Positions 34,791 through 45,563 are shown, counted from the first letter of the stretch. The stretch: DNA of 64,000 nt from Epiperipatus broadwayi (GCA_028023455.1 JAQFVV010006221.1:3983166-4047165), one strand, 5' to 3'. Notes: generated by a model not told the origin, from the letters alone. Made by a program: numbers and translations.

Positions 34791-34957
34791 AAATTATTTC
34801 AACTCGATTTAAACAACTAAGTAAAATTTAATAAATATTTTATTGAATTGGTTTTTTGCGCCAATATTAGAACCTTTTCAAAAAGTGATTCGATACAATA
34901 TTTATTAATTTTTACTTAGTTGTTTAATTTCAATTAGGTTGAAATAATTTTTAATAC
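34791..34957. repeat. Palindrome, arms of about 60-65 bp
   Basis: The left arm 'aattatttcaactcgattta' 'aacaactaagtaaaattta' and the right arm 'ttttacttagttgtttaatt' 'tcaattaggttgaaataatt' are inverted copies with several small gaps around an unpaired centre (about 34853-34892). A MITE-like foldback is plausible; no target duplication was resolved. Confidence 0.7.
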
Positions 34958-36105
34958 TCTGGAAACAACATTATAGACAAATTTATTTATTAACATGTTT
35001 AACCATTGCTAAGGATTATGATATTATCATATAGTTATATATTCAACAAAGTAGTAATAAAATTTGATAAAAATATTATGAGTCAACATATGCTAAGCAT
35101 ATAAAACGTTATATAATTTATATTCTATAATATAGTTTTGTTTTTTTATAATATAGTTCTATATCTTTCTAATCTTTCAAAATCATATTTATTACAACAG
35201 TAGTAGCAAATTTCAAAAAATAAAATGTTTTAACTGTTGCGGGTAATTCTTTCAGTCACGTAATATTTCAAAATGAAGTTTGAACTTGGTATCATGATGC
35301 TGATCAGATGCAATTGAGATGTAACAATAAAAATATTTAAATGAAAAAACTTTTAGGTAGCTTGTTTTAACAGACATATTTAAATTGATTACATAAAAAA
35401 AAGTTAAGCAAAGATCTGATTGAATTGAGATGACTTAGCTAAGTTTGTTTATATATATACTGATTATATTTGCCATGTTATGTTGAAATCTATACGAATT
35501 TATTTTTCCTTCTCTAAGAAATCTGGTGTATATGTTTATTGTATAAATTCTTTGCTTTGAATTGATCACTAAGTTTTATTTGCTTCTTAATGTTTTGTTA
35601 CTGATAATATTGCTTACAGCTTATTATTGTCATGGCAACAGATAAATATATTTAAAATTGATGATTAAAGAAACAGAATGCTCTTCATGGATGAAATTTA
35701 TATTTATCAGAATTTTTCTTAAAGGGATTTTTACTATGAATGCTATTTTTTAAGAATACTTATCCAACTCAGTTACCATCTATTCTTATTAGACAGATTT
35801 TTCCAGAAATATTTAGTTCAAAAGTAACCAAAGGTTTATGAAATATTTCTCTTTGAGAAAAGCAAACAAATATATTATAATTTGGTCAACTAATAGTCTA
35901 TTATAATTCTTCTACCATTTGGACATTCCCACGTGACATTCTAAGCAATTGACAATAGGATAATAAATAAATAAACAGTTAAATTTTTAAACTGTAGACT
36001 CAAACAAATCAATAATCACTTGAAGAGCTACACTGCAACCAAGTCATCATTATCTTATTTTTTCTTCTGACAACTGATTTGTGACATTTTCAAATAGAAT
36101 ACTTA
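34958..36105. other. Unassigned AT-rich sequence
   Basis: Nothing recognisable. Confidence 0.45.
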
Positions 36106-36205
36106 AGTAATATTTACTAAGGCAATAAACCTTTAAGCACATGCGCTTGAAAATGCGAAGGTAGGGACCTCTACAGGTTTTAACCACAAGCTTACTGGTT
36201 TTTGT
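36106..36205 (-). repeat. Rep-C module, reverse orientation
   Basis: The forward strand reads 'taatatttactaaggcaata', 'cgcttgaaaatgcgaaggta', 'gggacctctacaggttttaa' and 'ccacaagctta', the reverse complement of the Rep-C module, truncated at both ends. Confidence 0.85.
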
Positions 36206-36789
36206 TAGACTAGTATTACATTATCTCATGACAAGTTTGTGAAGACTTTAAGCTCTTTAGGAATTAATGAACAGTACTAATGGAATTAAAATTTTTCTCT
36301 TACTATTGAGATCTTAGTTTATAATTTTATAACATATAAATATTAAATCTAAAATAATATAAAACTATATTGGAATTTAAGAAAGTAATATAAAAACAAA
36401 ATTTTCAATGTATGTGTTCCAAACATTAAAGCGTTTAGGACACATTTACAGTATTAAATAATTTTACTTGTTCATTAGTTTAATTATTTAGAGCAGCGGT
36501 CCCCAACCTTTTTGCACTTAAGAGCACATTCTATAATACCAGCCAGGTGCTTTTCAATGTAAATTTATAGTTGGATATTGTTAATGATAGACCCTTTTAT
36601 GCTGTAAAAGTATAGTATGACCTACAATTTGATTACAATATAATACAATAATTTATTAAAAAATCTTAAAAATTAAATTTATTTGTATCAGATAAATAAT
36701 TTTGGTTGTCATCTGATCCTTCGTGTCAGCCGCCAGAGGTGCGATTTCTAATTGAAAAACACATTAATATATAGTTCCCGGGATAGCGA

Positions 36790-38150
36790 TTCTCTATTAA
36801 TATTGACTTTTTTTTTTGGTTTGTTTACAAAGTTTACTTTTTTTCATTTCTGAATTATTTTTCCCAAATAATATTTTTGACGATGGGATAATAATAGTTT
36901 TTTTTTTTTTACCAAAGGGTCTTTTTTGGTGTGTGTTCAAATAGTAATTTGTGTTTTTTTTTAAAAAAAAAAATATTACTGTTTTTGTAAAATTGGATTG
37001 ACAAAATTCAAGAGAGAACGGGGTTTTATGATGGATCTTTAAATAATAATTTACGTTACTTTGATAGGTTTACATTTGATTGCCGAAAACAATTATTGGG
37101 AGAAGTGTTGTTTTTTTTTTTTTCGCGCGCGTGTGTTTATGTTTAAATAAAATTTAAAACCTTTACTTTTATCGGTTTACATTTGATGGATGACCGATTG
37201 GACTTCCTTTCGTTTATAAATTATGGTTTTGGTTCTACAAATAAATATTTTTGACAATGGAACGATAATAGTTGTTGTTTGTTTAATTTTTATTGACAAG
37301 AGCGGGTGTTTTTTTGGTGTAGATTCAAATAGTAATTTGGGTTACGTTTAAATAATAAGTTGCGGTCTTACTTTGATCGGTTTACATTTGATTCCCGACA
37401 CTAATTACTGGGAAGGGTGTTTTTTTGTGTGTACGATTGTAGACAACAATTATTGGGAGAAGGGGTGTAACTGTTTAAAGAATAGTAGTTTACGTTACTT
37501 TTAGTAGTGGTGTACATTTGATTGCTGACAATAATTAGTGAGAGGGGTGGGTGTTTTTTGGTGATTGGTGACAACAATTATTGGGAGAAAGAGTTTTGCG
37601 TTTTGTTTTTGTTCGTGTGTATGTTTAAATCAAAATTTAAGTTACTTTTATCGGTTACCATTTGATTGAAAACCGATTTGACTTTCTTTTTTTTTTTTTT
37701 CGTTTATAAATTATTTGGGTTTTCCCAAATAATATTCGATTTGACAATGGGACAATAATAGTCAAGGTTTCTTTAATTTTGATTGACAAGAGCGAGTCTT
37801 TTTCGGTGTACGTTCGAATAGTAATTTGGGTTATGTTTAACTAATAATTTACTGTCTTACTTCGATTGTTTTACATTTGATTGGCCAGGACAATCAGTGG
37901 GAGGTTTTTTTTTGTTTTTTTCTATATGATTAAAGAATAATTGACATTCCTTTTATTTGACCGTTTGATTGCCGACGACAACAATTATTGGGAGAAGAGG
38001 GGTTTTGGGGGTTACGTTTAAATAAAAATTTTAGTTACTTCTTTTATTTTACATTTGATTGCCGACGCCAACAATTATCGGGAGAAGAAGGGATGTACGT
38101 TTAAATAAAAATTGAAGTTACTTCTTTTATTTTTGACATTTGACGAAGGT
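36790..38150. repeat. GT-rich higher-order minisatellite within hAT element
   Basis: The motif 'ttgattgccgacaacaatta' 'ttgggagaag', in variant forms, recurs at about 37077, 37388, 37444, 37519, 37561, 37877, 37967 and 38057. It alternates with 'acgtttaaataaaaattta' 'gttactttta'. A longer block ('cgtttataaattat', 'aataatattt', 'gacaatgggacaataatag') recurs near 36850, 37215 and 37705. The plus strand is strongly enriched for T and G over A and C. The units are degenerate, so the array is old or not homogenised. No coding function is apparent. Confidence 0.85.
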
Positions 38151-38163
38151 CATTTAGAATCCC

Positions 38164-38397
38164 TCAAACAAGCTTGCCTTTACGAAGTGAACCTTTCCGT
38201 CGGCAGATGTTTTTGGACCTCAAATCTGCATATATTTGCCGCACAATCCAATCTTTCAGCAGCAGTATGTTTTTTTCTGCTGTAGAAATATTCCAGCGCT
38301 GGCCCGTGTCTGGTAATTCCCATCTTTTCAAGTTTTCTATTGTGGGAATTAGCCGTACTTTTTGTCTCAGAAAATTTCTCGCTAAAACGTGACTCAA
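38164..38397. other. Overlapping ORFs on both strands, unrecognised
   Basis: A 77-aa minus frame (begins 'MSHVLARNFLRQKVRLIPTI') and a 72-aa plus frame overlap in a segment with more balanced composition than the minisatellite beside it. It could be a fragment captured by the transposon. I recognise no domain. Confidence 0.4.
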
Positions 38398-38703
38398 AGC
38401 ATGATTTTTAAATTTTTACGCTATTCCACCCTAATCGAAAATTTAAGAGGAATACAAATTTATGAGGAACAATCACGATACTGTTAAAATTGATAAAATG
38501 TAACAGTACATCGATTGGTCTTAAAAAAAACAAGGCACCGATGAAAATTTAAATAATTTTGACACAATCAAAATAAACACCCTAGTACAATATTGTTACA
38601 TCAAATACATAATGCAGCATTACGATATAGTGCATGACACAAACAACTACGGCATTTTCCTCTGCTTTTAGCATCGGAAAAAGCCACACCGTTAGCCGCT
38701 AAG

Positions 38704-38843
38704 CCGAGTTAACACTCTTTCTAGATTTTATCGTAGAAAGGAGGCTTAACTTCCGAGTTAATACTCTACCTTTTAGCATAGAAAGTAGACTTAACTCCGA
38801 GTTAACAATCTTTCTAGGATTTCTTTTAGAAAGAATGCTTAAA
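38704..38843. repeat. Three tandem hairpin units, 44-49 bp
   Basis: 'ccgagttaa' begins at 38704, 38753 and 38797. Each unit has a self-complementary 'ctttcta...tagaaag'-type stem and ends 'gcttaa' or 'acttaa'. The array sits about 50 bp inside the right subterminal repeat, where a transposase-binding or structural role is possible. Confidence 0.8.
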
Positions 38844-39036
38844 GGCTTGGGTGCAGCCGCAGAAACGGCATATTTCTAGAAATTTAGCTAGAAATCGTGC
38901 CTCTGGCGGCTGACACGAACGATCAGATGACAACCATAATTTTTTTATCGTTTTTGGATAGCATTGGGCACATGTAAAATGGTTTTTGGGTGCCATGGTT
39001 CCCACAGGCATAGGGTTGGGGATTCCTGATTTAAAG

Positions 39037-40030
39037 CATTTTGACTCAAAAAGAAAATTAGATAAGAGGTTTGTGTGTGTGACTTATATAAATACCAGAT
39101 GTATTCAACCTATAAAAATGCCATTGTTTTTTTTAATTGGTTGTTTTAACAAATTATTTTTAAGATTTAATGCAAATTAAAGAAAACATTTTAATATTAT
39201 GTAAATGTAAGAAATTCACAGTTGAAAAAAAATGCTTGGAACAATTCAGTCTGTTTGGTACACTTTAAAGTTAAATTAAAATTTAAATTTTTAAATATAC
39301 CTGTTATGTTTGATATGTGAATTTGATAGTGTTGCACATAACTGCTTCATAAAAAAATTACATATATTAATGGTGGAAATACTTCCTTTGCATAAAATTT
39401 GCTTTATAATAAAAATTACAGATTATTAAATATAGAGGGTGAAATTACTTTCTTTGCATAAAATGCTCATACATAATATTATAGTTTAGTTAGGTATAGT
39501 TATGTATTTATAAAAACAAATTTAAAGTTGGTGTTTTTTTTTTAAATTTTCCGATTGTGAATTTGATAGTATTGTGGGCAAACATAATACTTTTTTTTAA
39601 TTGATTGTGAAATTGACATGTTGAGCCTTTCAGACAAACATACATTCACAGGAAGCATGTAATAGCCTCTGGACAAACATTCAGGTGGATTTTACATATA
39701 TTGATTCAAAGTTGGGCATTAAAATAAATGTTCATATTTAATATTTTTATAAGCATTATAAGATAAATAAATCTTATAGTGCGTGCTTACCAAAACCGTT
39801 TAGTTAAAATTCTATCTTTTATTGTAATAGATAGAAGTTGTCATTCCAAATATATATTGCCATATCTTATAGTAGTACAAGGTAGTTTCTAAGTTGTGGA
39901 ATATTTTCTATAATGACATTGAAATATTATAAAAGATATGAAAATGACAATATGTTAACAGATTACAGATTTCAATATCAGTTTTCAGACTTCTAAAAAA
40001 GCTGAATGAATCAATTATCTAGTATTTGTT
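39037..40030. other. Unassigned AT-rich sequence
   Basis: A loose direct repetition of 'attactttctttgcataaaa' and 'gaaatacttcctttgcataa' (about 39377 and 39440) suggests a local duplication of about 65 bp. Nothing else was recognised. Confidence 0.4.
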
Positions 40031-40036
40031 GTAGAT

Positions 40037-40128
40037 AGTGTTGGTGGTTGAGAGGTCAGCACAGTTGCCTTACAAGCAGTGTCATTATCGGGTTCACTTC
40101 CTGGCCAATGCTATGACATGAAAAAAAA
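40037..40128 (+). mobile_element. Rep-B tRNA-Gly-like SINE, degraded
   Basis: It reads 'gtgttggtggttgagaggtc', 'agcacagttgccttacaagc', 'gggttcacttcctggccaat' and 'gctatgacatgaaaaaaaat'. The T-arm region is shortened compared with the enlarged-loop copies. Confidence 0.8.
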
Positions 40129-40289
40129 TATATATCAGAAATGTTCACTGGCAGTGCTAACAATGAAGCAACTACATTAATATGACAAAAATCTTTACAT
40201 TTTATTCTATAAAAATTAGAAAGCAAGCTATCAATGTGAAAAAGTATTTCTCAGTATATTTCCAAGTACAACAATGATTAATCATATTT

Positions 40290-40706
40290 ATAATTAATTA
40301 AAATGGATTTGAACACAGAGTTTCAAGCTGCCTTTAACAATCCACTCCATCTTATATAATCTATACACATGATCACATACTAATGAAAAATATAAATGCT
40401 CTCCAATATATTTATGTATTCCATGCTGGACTAGCACTCATCAATTGGTCCAGATCTTCATCTCCCACTCACATGTATAATTAGTGCTCAGTTTATAGTA
40501 AGATAGCAAATCATCAAACTGAGCACTGATGTGTAGAATATGATGATTTGGATCACCTGATGAGTGTTGGTTCAGAATAAAATATGTATATTGGAGATTG
40601 TTTACCTTTTCCACATGTATGTGATCATGAGTATCAATTATATAAAGTATGAATGGATAGTTGAAGGGAACTTAAAGGTTTGTGTTCAAATCCCCTCTAA
40701 TTACAT
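40290..40706. repeat. Rep-D inverted dimer, arms about 195 bp
   Basis: The left arm starts 'aattaaaatggatttgaaca' and passes 'ctgcctttaacaatccactc', 'catgctggactagcactcat' and 'ttagtgctcagtttatagta'. The right arm returns the same blocks inverted: 'aaactgagcactgatg', 'gatgagtgttggttcagaat', 'gtatattggagattgtttac' and 'gttcaaatcccctctaatta'. The centre is near 40505. Divergence between arms is moderate, so this dimer is older than the 9908 hairpin. Confidence 0.88.
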
Positions 40707-41610
40707 CTAAAAACTCAATATATATATATATTATACTTGTATTCAAATATTACATATCTATGGTTTTAGTTTTCTTAAGATGATTATTCATCAGACATGC
40801 ATTGTTTTATTGCTTTTCAGCCATGTATTAACTAATAGAAATGGATATTTAACAGAACTAATCTGAAGCTTTAAATTGTAGCCTGTTGTCTTCTGTAGCA
40901 AAAAGAAATAATCACACTCAGAATTAAACTGCTTTGATATCTTACTGTACATCTGCTAATCAAGAGACTGAAGAATATCAACAAATGTACAAAATCAACA
41001 TGTAATGACACTGATAAAAATTGTGCTGAAAAAGAAAACCTCATTACAAATTAATAGTTAACTTCTGATTCAAAATTCAACACGTAAGCAAGATGCCTAA
41101 TAACAATCACATGACACAGATCAGTTCAATAAATAATAAATTTGACACAAGCAATTATTTGCTGAGTTTTAAAATGAGAAATAACTCTGCTTTGTAAATT
41201 TAAAAATTGGCCAAATCAAATATAAATTGCCTTAAATGCTATAGCTGATTTGATATTCACTCGTCTAGTTATGATTCTACTTAAAATATATATAAAGATG
41301 TAATGAGTTTTTTTTCTCTAAAGTTTATTGATTTTATGGCAATTAGGGGTAATGCAATTATTTACATTGATGAAATTTAGAAGCTCTCTCTGTCTATTAC
41401 ATATATATATAATATTCAGCCTGTATTCTGCCCATCCCTCTTAGATAGATTTAAATGGACATATTAATCTTCTATGTGTGAGGGGTAAAATTAACTTAAG
41501 ATCAACATGGTATGACAATAATAGTGACATCAACAAGTGCTTTGAGCATTCCATCCTTGGATTTTCAATAATATGGATGGCTGAAGAATAGAGGGTGGAG
41601 AAGATTAAAG
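40707..41610. other. Unassigned AT-rich sequence
   Basis: No gene was seen. The last part (41560-41640) contains a block related to the distal end of Rep-D ('gtccattgaagtttgaaggt'). Confidence 0.4.
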
Positions 41611-41830
41611 CTTGTCCATTGAAGTTTGAAGGTTTGCTATCATAATATAAACTATGTATTAATTGTATATATTTGTGGGAGATGATGAATGCTGGTTCAG
41701 CATGAAATATGTATATTGGAGATCATTTATCTTTTTCACATATATGTGATCATGTGATTGCTGTATAAGATGGAGTGGATAGCTGCAAAAGCTTGAAAGT
41801 CTGAGTTCAATCTCCTTCTAAATATATATG
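41575..41830 (-). repeat. Rep-D copy, reverse orientation
   Basis: The order is 'agagggtggagaagatt', 'aatgctggttcagcatgaaa', 'atatgtgatcatgtgattgc', 'gatggagtggatagctgcaa' and 'gaaagtctgagttcaatctc', the reverse of the 14476-14725 copy, including the distal extension. Confidence 0.8.
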
Positions 41831-41859
41831 AAATATTTACAAGTAGTAAATATATATAT

Positions 41860-42053
41860 ATGCTGCACTATTTCGATCATCTAACACTAAATAATTAAAT
41901 GTCTTTAGAAAAATTCAAACTTTGTTTAAATAAATTTAATTGTTAATAATAACATATCGATTATTATATAATACAATATTTCAAGTAGTATTATTCTCCA
42001 TGCAGTGGGAATCAAACCTGAAATCTTTACATTCATAAATAATGACTTTAAGG
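41860..42053 (-). repeat. Rep-A SINE, part 1, split by a mini-hAT
   Basis: It reads 'gcactatttcgatcatctaa', 'ttaaatgtctttagaaaaat', 'caatatttcaagtagtatta' and 'gggaatcaaacctgaaatct', and ends 'gactttaagg', where intact reverse copies read 'attttaaggtaatg'. It resumes at 42515. Confidence 0.75.
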
Positions 42054-42514
42054 ATGTGCCCTGCTAAGATTTTTTATGCGGCCTGCCAAGACAATCAGAA
42101 AAATCTGCCTTGAACTGAGATTTCTTTTCCATGCACAACCGAAGATTCATCTTATATTTTGCACTAGGATGGCCACATCAATACACATGTGCAGTGTAGA
42201 TACAATGTGCAGTACTTTTCCAGTTGATCTGGTTAATTTCAATTTTGTCTTTTCATTAGCAAATATATACATTTCCAACTTTAGTGAAACCATGAACCCT
42301 CCAAAAAAATGTAAAATCAGTGGTGAATGTCATATGTTTAATGAAGAATGGGCAAATAAATATTTCTTTCATAATACAGGGAATAAAGCAGTGTGTTTAT
42401 TGTGTTATGAAAAAATGTGCATCCTGCCACTAACTTTTGCTTCCACAAAGTGGCCCCAATGTGGCCCTCTGCCAACCTCTGTGGCCCCCGAGCCAAAAAA
42501 ATTGCCCACCCCTG
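42054..42514 (+). mobile_element. Internally deleted hAT inside Rep-A, exact 8-bp duplication
   Basis: CTTTAAGG flanks the element at 42046-42053 and 42515-42522, with central TA. The right end, reverse complemented, reads 'caggggtgggcaattttttt' 'ggctcgggggcc', a classic hAT terminus. The left end ('atgtgccctgctaagatttt' 'ttatgcggcc') is a degraded match. Rep-A continues across the insertion. Only the N-terminal part of a transposase remains inside, so this is a deletion derivative of an autonomous element. Confidence 0.88.
42292..42420 (+). pseudogene. hAT transposase N-terminus (zinc-finger-like), truncated
   Basis: An open frame (42076-42537) contains 'MNPPKKCKISGECHMFNEEW' followed by 'ANKYFFHNTGNKAVCLLCYE'. 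This is the N-terminus typical of GTF2IRD2/FAM200-type hAT proteins: an 'FNEEW..KYFF' motif and the first CxxC pair. The second half of the finger is missing because the frame runs into terminal non-coding sequence. It resembles the N-terminus of the relic at 4480-6300 ('KEWAEKFAFIDTNGKSLCLI'), so both descend from related elements. Confidence 0.85.
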
Positions 42515-42560
42515 CTTTAAGGCAATGCTTTAACTAAATAGAATATTCCATCAAAAGGAA
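42515..42560 (-). repeat. Rep-A SINE, part 2 after mini-hAT
   Basis: 'ctttaaggcaatgctttaac' continues the Rep-A reverse reading ('ttaaggtaatgttgtaacca' in the 57499 copy), completing the interrupted copy. Confidence 0.7.
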
Positions 42561-42900
42561 TAGTTAGTAAAAATTTCATATTCTTATCTATGAGTGTCTG
42601 CTTCATTTCTTCCTTTTCTTCTTAAATCAAGTTGGAATTAATGATTTTTAAATATTACGAATTACCTATATAAGTTGACTTATGATGTTTTTTGCAATTT
42701 TTATATAGCAGCTTCTTTAAAAAAAAATTTACCCTCTTTCATTTCCCAATTGAACATATGCTTATTGGTACACATTTAGTCAGATTCTTTGATATATCCA
42801 TTTTTCCCTTTTTTTTTATCACAAATTTGTGCTCTTTTAATCATTTTTAATGATGATTGATTTCACCAATATACATTTTTCCACAGTTACATGTTATTTC
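42561..42900. other. Unassigned AT-rich sequence
   Basis: No recognisable feature. Confidence 0.4.
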
Positions 42901-42959
42901 ATATATTCAATCCCCCCCTGCAGCATTTTGAGTTTAGCTTCTCTAAGTGGAGATGTAAA

Positions 42960-43310
42960 GAGAATCTTCATGGATACTTATAGGAAATTTCTACTGACTG
43001 TTACCCTTTGACAGAATAGCCTAATAGATTTGAGTGTACTTTAAATTTAATATTCATGAAACTAAAGAATCCAGCTGTAATTCCCATATTAGTTCTGTTA
43101 TTGGTTATACCAGCAACACCTGGAGAAGAGAGAAGAAAAATATTACTCAAGATAATTGTTATATACTAACCTGTATGTTATTACTATTGGTTGAATGAAT
43201 TTTCAAGTTTGAATTTTTCTAAAACATTTAACAATATTAGACAAGATAAATCATTCAACATATAGTTAGTATTAAAATATCATCATCACAAATTTTAAGA
43301 CAAAGATTAA
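42960..43310 (+). repeat. Rep-A-related SINE, variant 5' end
   Basis: The 5' part reads 'gaaatttctactgactgtta' and 'ccctttgacagaatagccta', shared with the copy at 46888 but not with 27183. The body follows Rep-A: 'gttctgttattggttatacc', 'agcaacacctggagaagaga', 'tactaacctgtatgttatta' and 'aatatcatcatcacaaattt'. This indicates a subfamily with a different head. Confidence 0.7.
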
Positions 43311-43419
43311 ATACTCTAAATATTCAATATGGATCTGATATTAGATTAAAATTTAGATATTATTAAAAATTAACCCTAAAACTGGCTTGAATAAAATATC
43401 AATTAATTTTCCTAAGTAA

Positions 43420-44530
43420 ATGTAAACCTGAAAGGGTTATCCTTAAAGCTTTGCAATTAATATCTTCAATTCACTCCCAGCAAGCTAAAAAAATTATCCA
43501 GGAAGCAAGAGAGACTTTATTAAGAGAAACAATAAATGCTGTTGATTTTTCAAACATCAAACCTTGTTTCCCAATAGTAATATGAAATATGAAGAATTTA
43601 TAAGTTGTTTTCAAGCAGTAAAAACAATCATATTGTAAATTACATGATAAAATTAAAAATAATAATAAAAGAAGAAACTTGTAAAGCTATATGGGCATAT
43701 CAAATGACATAATGTACCAAAGAATCTATCACCTTCATCATCCAAACATCTTAATTTTAAATGTAACAAATACTGAAATGTCTGTTTGTTAAAAGGATTA
43801 AACTTTGCTATCACATCATATAATATCCCTTTATCAGAAATAATGGTGGCAATTGTGAAAGTCATTCAAGAATTGTTTCTCCAAATTATGCTAAAGTTTA
43901 AAAAAACATTTGGGAGAAACCGACAGTGCAAATCAAACATTACCTGTATTGAAATGAAAACTTAAATATCTCAAACTAAACAAATCTGTAATCATTTTCC
44001 ATCTTGACCAAGGCAATGCTATAATTGTAATGATATTACTGAATATGATAATAAAATAAGATAGCTCTTACAGCAGGCCAATACAAAAATGGTGGCAAGA
44101 AATCTTATACCAGCTACAGAAACATGATTCCAAGCTTTACACAGAAAATATCACATGTATTTCACTAATTCAGAAAAAAGTAAATATATTTCATCAAAAT
44201 CCCTCATCACTATATGGTCCAACTAAAATTTAAGACCCATTGTCCATTCTATAAATTCATTTTATCAAAACTTGTCGAGAAGTCTTCTTAAGATAGTACT
44301 TTTTAAAATTAATCGAAAATATAAAAAGAAACTGATGTATTGATCTAATTTGATATAGGCAACTTATTTACAAATATATCCTATGACAAATCAGTGTCTA
44401 TGGTAAGGAAATGATTAAATGACTATAATATCTTACAAATCTGAATAACTCTTGATAGTTTAATAGAACTCACCATTCTGCATAACAACAGCGTATACTT
44501 ATGCAATACCTAAATCTTCCAATAAAATCA
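43420..44530 (+). pseudogene. Penelope-like element reverse-transcriptase relic
   Basis: Broken frames give 'HLDQGNAIIVM' followed across a one-base slip by '(D)ITEYDNKIRQLLQQANT' (about 43999-44090). This is equivalent to the '(P)DKGNxxVIMxxxxYxxKxxxLL' block of Penelope polymerases. At about 44200-44285, 'SLITIW' then 'NLRPIVHSINSFYQNLSRSL' matches the '(S)xLYGLPKIHK...LRPIVSSIxSPTYNL' block. Upstream (43430-43560) a frame reads 'ALQLISSIHSQQAKKII' and 'QEARETLLRETINAVDF', which fits the N-terminal region only loosely. No GIY-YIG endonuclease was found. The copy is heavily mutated. Confidence 0.65.
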
Positions 44531-45020
44531 AGTTATGATTATGGGTTTACTCTATAACTTTATTTTAAAACTGCCATTAAATCTAAAAACTCAGATAAAT
44601 ATAACGTTACAATTTATTCTTTATGATTATTGTTTTGATTTACTTATATAATATATACTTTTTTAAAAGCATCCAATTCTTTTATTTAAATTCAATCATT
44701 ATTAGGAATATTAAGGAATATAAGCTTAGCTTTAAATGGAAGTCAACATTTATTTATATAAATCAGTGCATTTGTCATCTCTGCTATATGACATATTTGT
44801 TTGTTCTATGTCCAAAACTGATAATTTGAATTCCATATATATATATACGCAAACCTTTCATGTCTCAAAATTAAACTGATCCAACTTCCGTTAATACATT
44901 CCGGCTATTTAACTTCCCAAATTCCCCAATGCAAAACAAAAAAAATCTTTAAAATATATTTTTTTGGCCAATCCAAACTTAATGTCCATATCCACCCATT
45001 AATTTTTTCACTAAATAGCT
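44531..45020. other. Unassigned AT-rich sequence
   Basis: No recognisable feature apart from a short (AT)n near 44838. Confidence 0.4.
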
Positions 45021-45021
45021 T

Positions 45022-45130
45022 TGGCTTACAACTGATGCTTCATCCTGGTTAAGATTTGTAGAGGTCCCTACTGTCGTTTTTCAAGCGCATGGTCTTAAGG
45101 TTATAGCCTTAATATATATTACTAACAGTT
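45022..45130 (+). repeat. Rep-C module, divergent
   Basis: It contains 'ggttaagatttgtagaggtc', 'cctactgtcgtttttcaagc', 'gcatggtcttaaggttatag' and 'ccttaatatatattactaac', a clearly related but older copy. Confidence 0.75.
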
Positions 45131-45352
45131 TATGAAATACTTCCACACACACAGTAAACTTTTGTAAATACTAATCTCAGTAGATTTATCAATCAATCAA
45201 AACAAAATATGTTGGTTTGCAAATACAGTATTCATATCCTGTTTATTTATAACATCTTTTATTCAATTTAAAATTTTCTGTTTTAATTTTTAAAATAACA
45301 ATAACACAATAAATCAAGTGAATTAAAAAAATATAATTATATGCTTGATTTA

Positions 45353-45366
45353 TATATTTCTAACAG
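45353..45366 (+). promoter_or_regulatory. Candidate 3' splice site before LRR exon
   Basis: A pyrimidine/T-rich tract ends in 'ctaacag' immediately before the ATG of the LRR exon; 'ctaac' is also a fair branch-point match. If used, translation starts at the first base of this exon. Confidence 0.55.
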
Positions 45367-45563
45367 ATGGCTGACATTTTTCATCGTATATATGCTTTGC
45401 TGATTTCAATAGTTTTAATTCATCCAACAATTCAAAGTGTAATTCTGTTATGCCCGTTAAGATGTCGCTGCAAGATAGAAGTAATACTGTGTAACGCTAA
45501 AAATCCAATACAACAAATGCCTAAGGCATTTAGAAATCATAATTATCCTCACATTACGACTGT
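45367..45563 (+). CDS. Exon encoding signal peptide and LRR N-terminal cap of an LRR protein
   Basis: The exon reads ATG through 65 codons plus two bases, then GTAAGT, a strong 5' splice site. Directly before the ATG is 'tatatttctaacag', a good 3' splice site, which suggests a non-coding exon upstream. The peptide starts 'MADIFHRIYALLISIVLIHP', a hydrophobic signal sequence or membrane anchor (residues about 8-26). It is followed by an LRRNT cap with cysteines C29, C33, C35 and C42 (C-x3-C-x-C-x6-C) and then 'MPKAFRNHNYPHITTV', the usual lead into the first repeat. A break in the first repeat right after the cap is common in LRR genes. The product would be secreted or on the cell surface, with adhesion or receptor use likely but unproven. 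No further LRR exon was found in the window, so flanking introns would be long. Without the rest the gene cannot be named. A relic is possible, but an intact cap, open frame and both splice sites argue for a real exon. Confidence 0.78.

Larger units (their letters stand above)
36494..39028. mobile_element. Non-autonomous hAT element carrying a minisatellite
   Basis: The termini are 'cagcggtccccaacc' (36494) and, as reverse complement, 'caggaatccccaacc' (ending 39028), matching at 12 of 15. They are flanked by ATTTAGAG (36486-36493) and ATTTAAAG (39029-39036), 7 of 8 identical with central TA. Subterminal inverted repeats of 47 bp (36704-36750 and 38889-38935, 44 of 47 identical) carry 'cgtgtcagccgccagagg'. 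The 2.5-kb interior is a GT-rich minisatellite (36790-38150), a region with overlapping short ORFs (38164-38397) and a small hairpin array (38704-38843). No transposase was recognised, so it would depend on an enzyme made elsewhere. Confidence 0.88.

Noticed and set aside
42076-42537. 153-residue ORF as a host gene
   Set aside because: Its only recognisable part is a truncated hAT N-terminus and it ends in the transposon terminus. The element is bounded by an 8-bp duplication.
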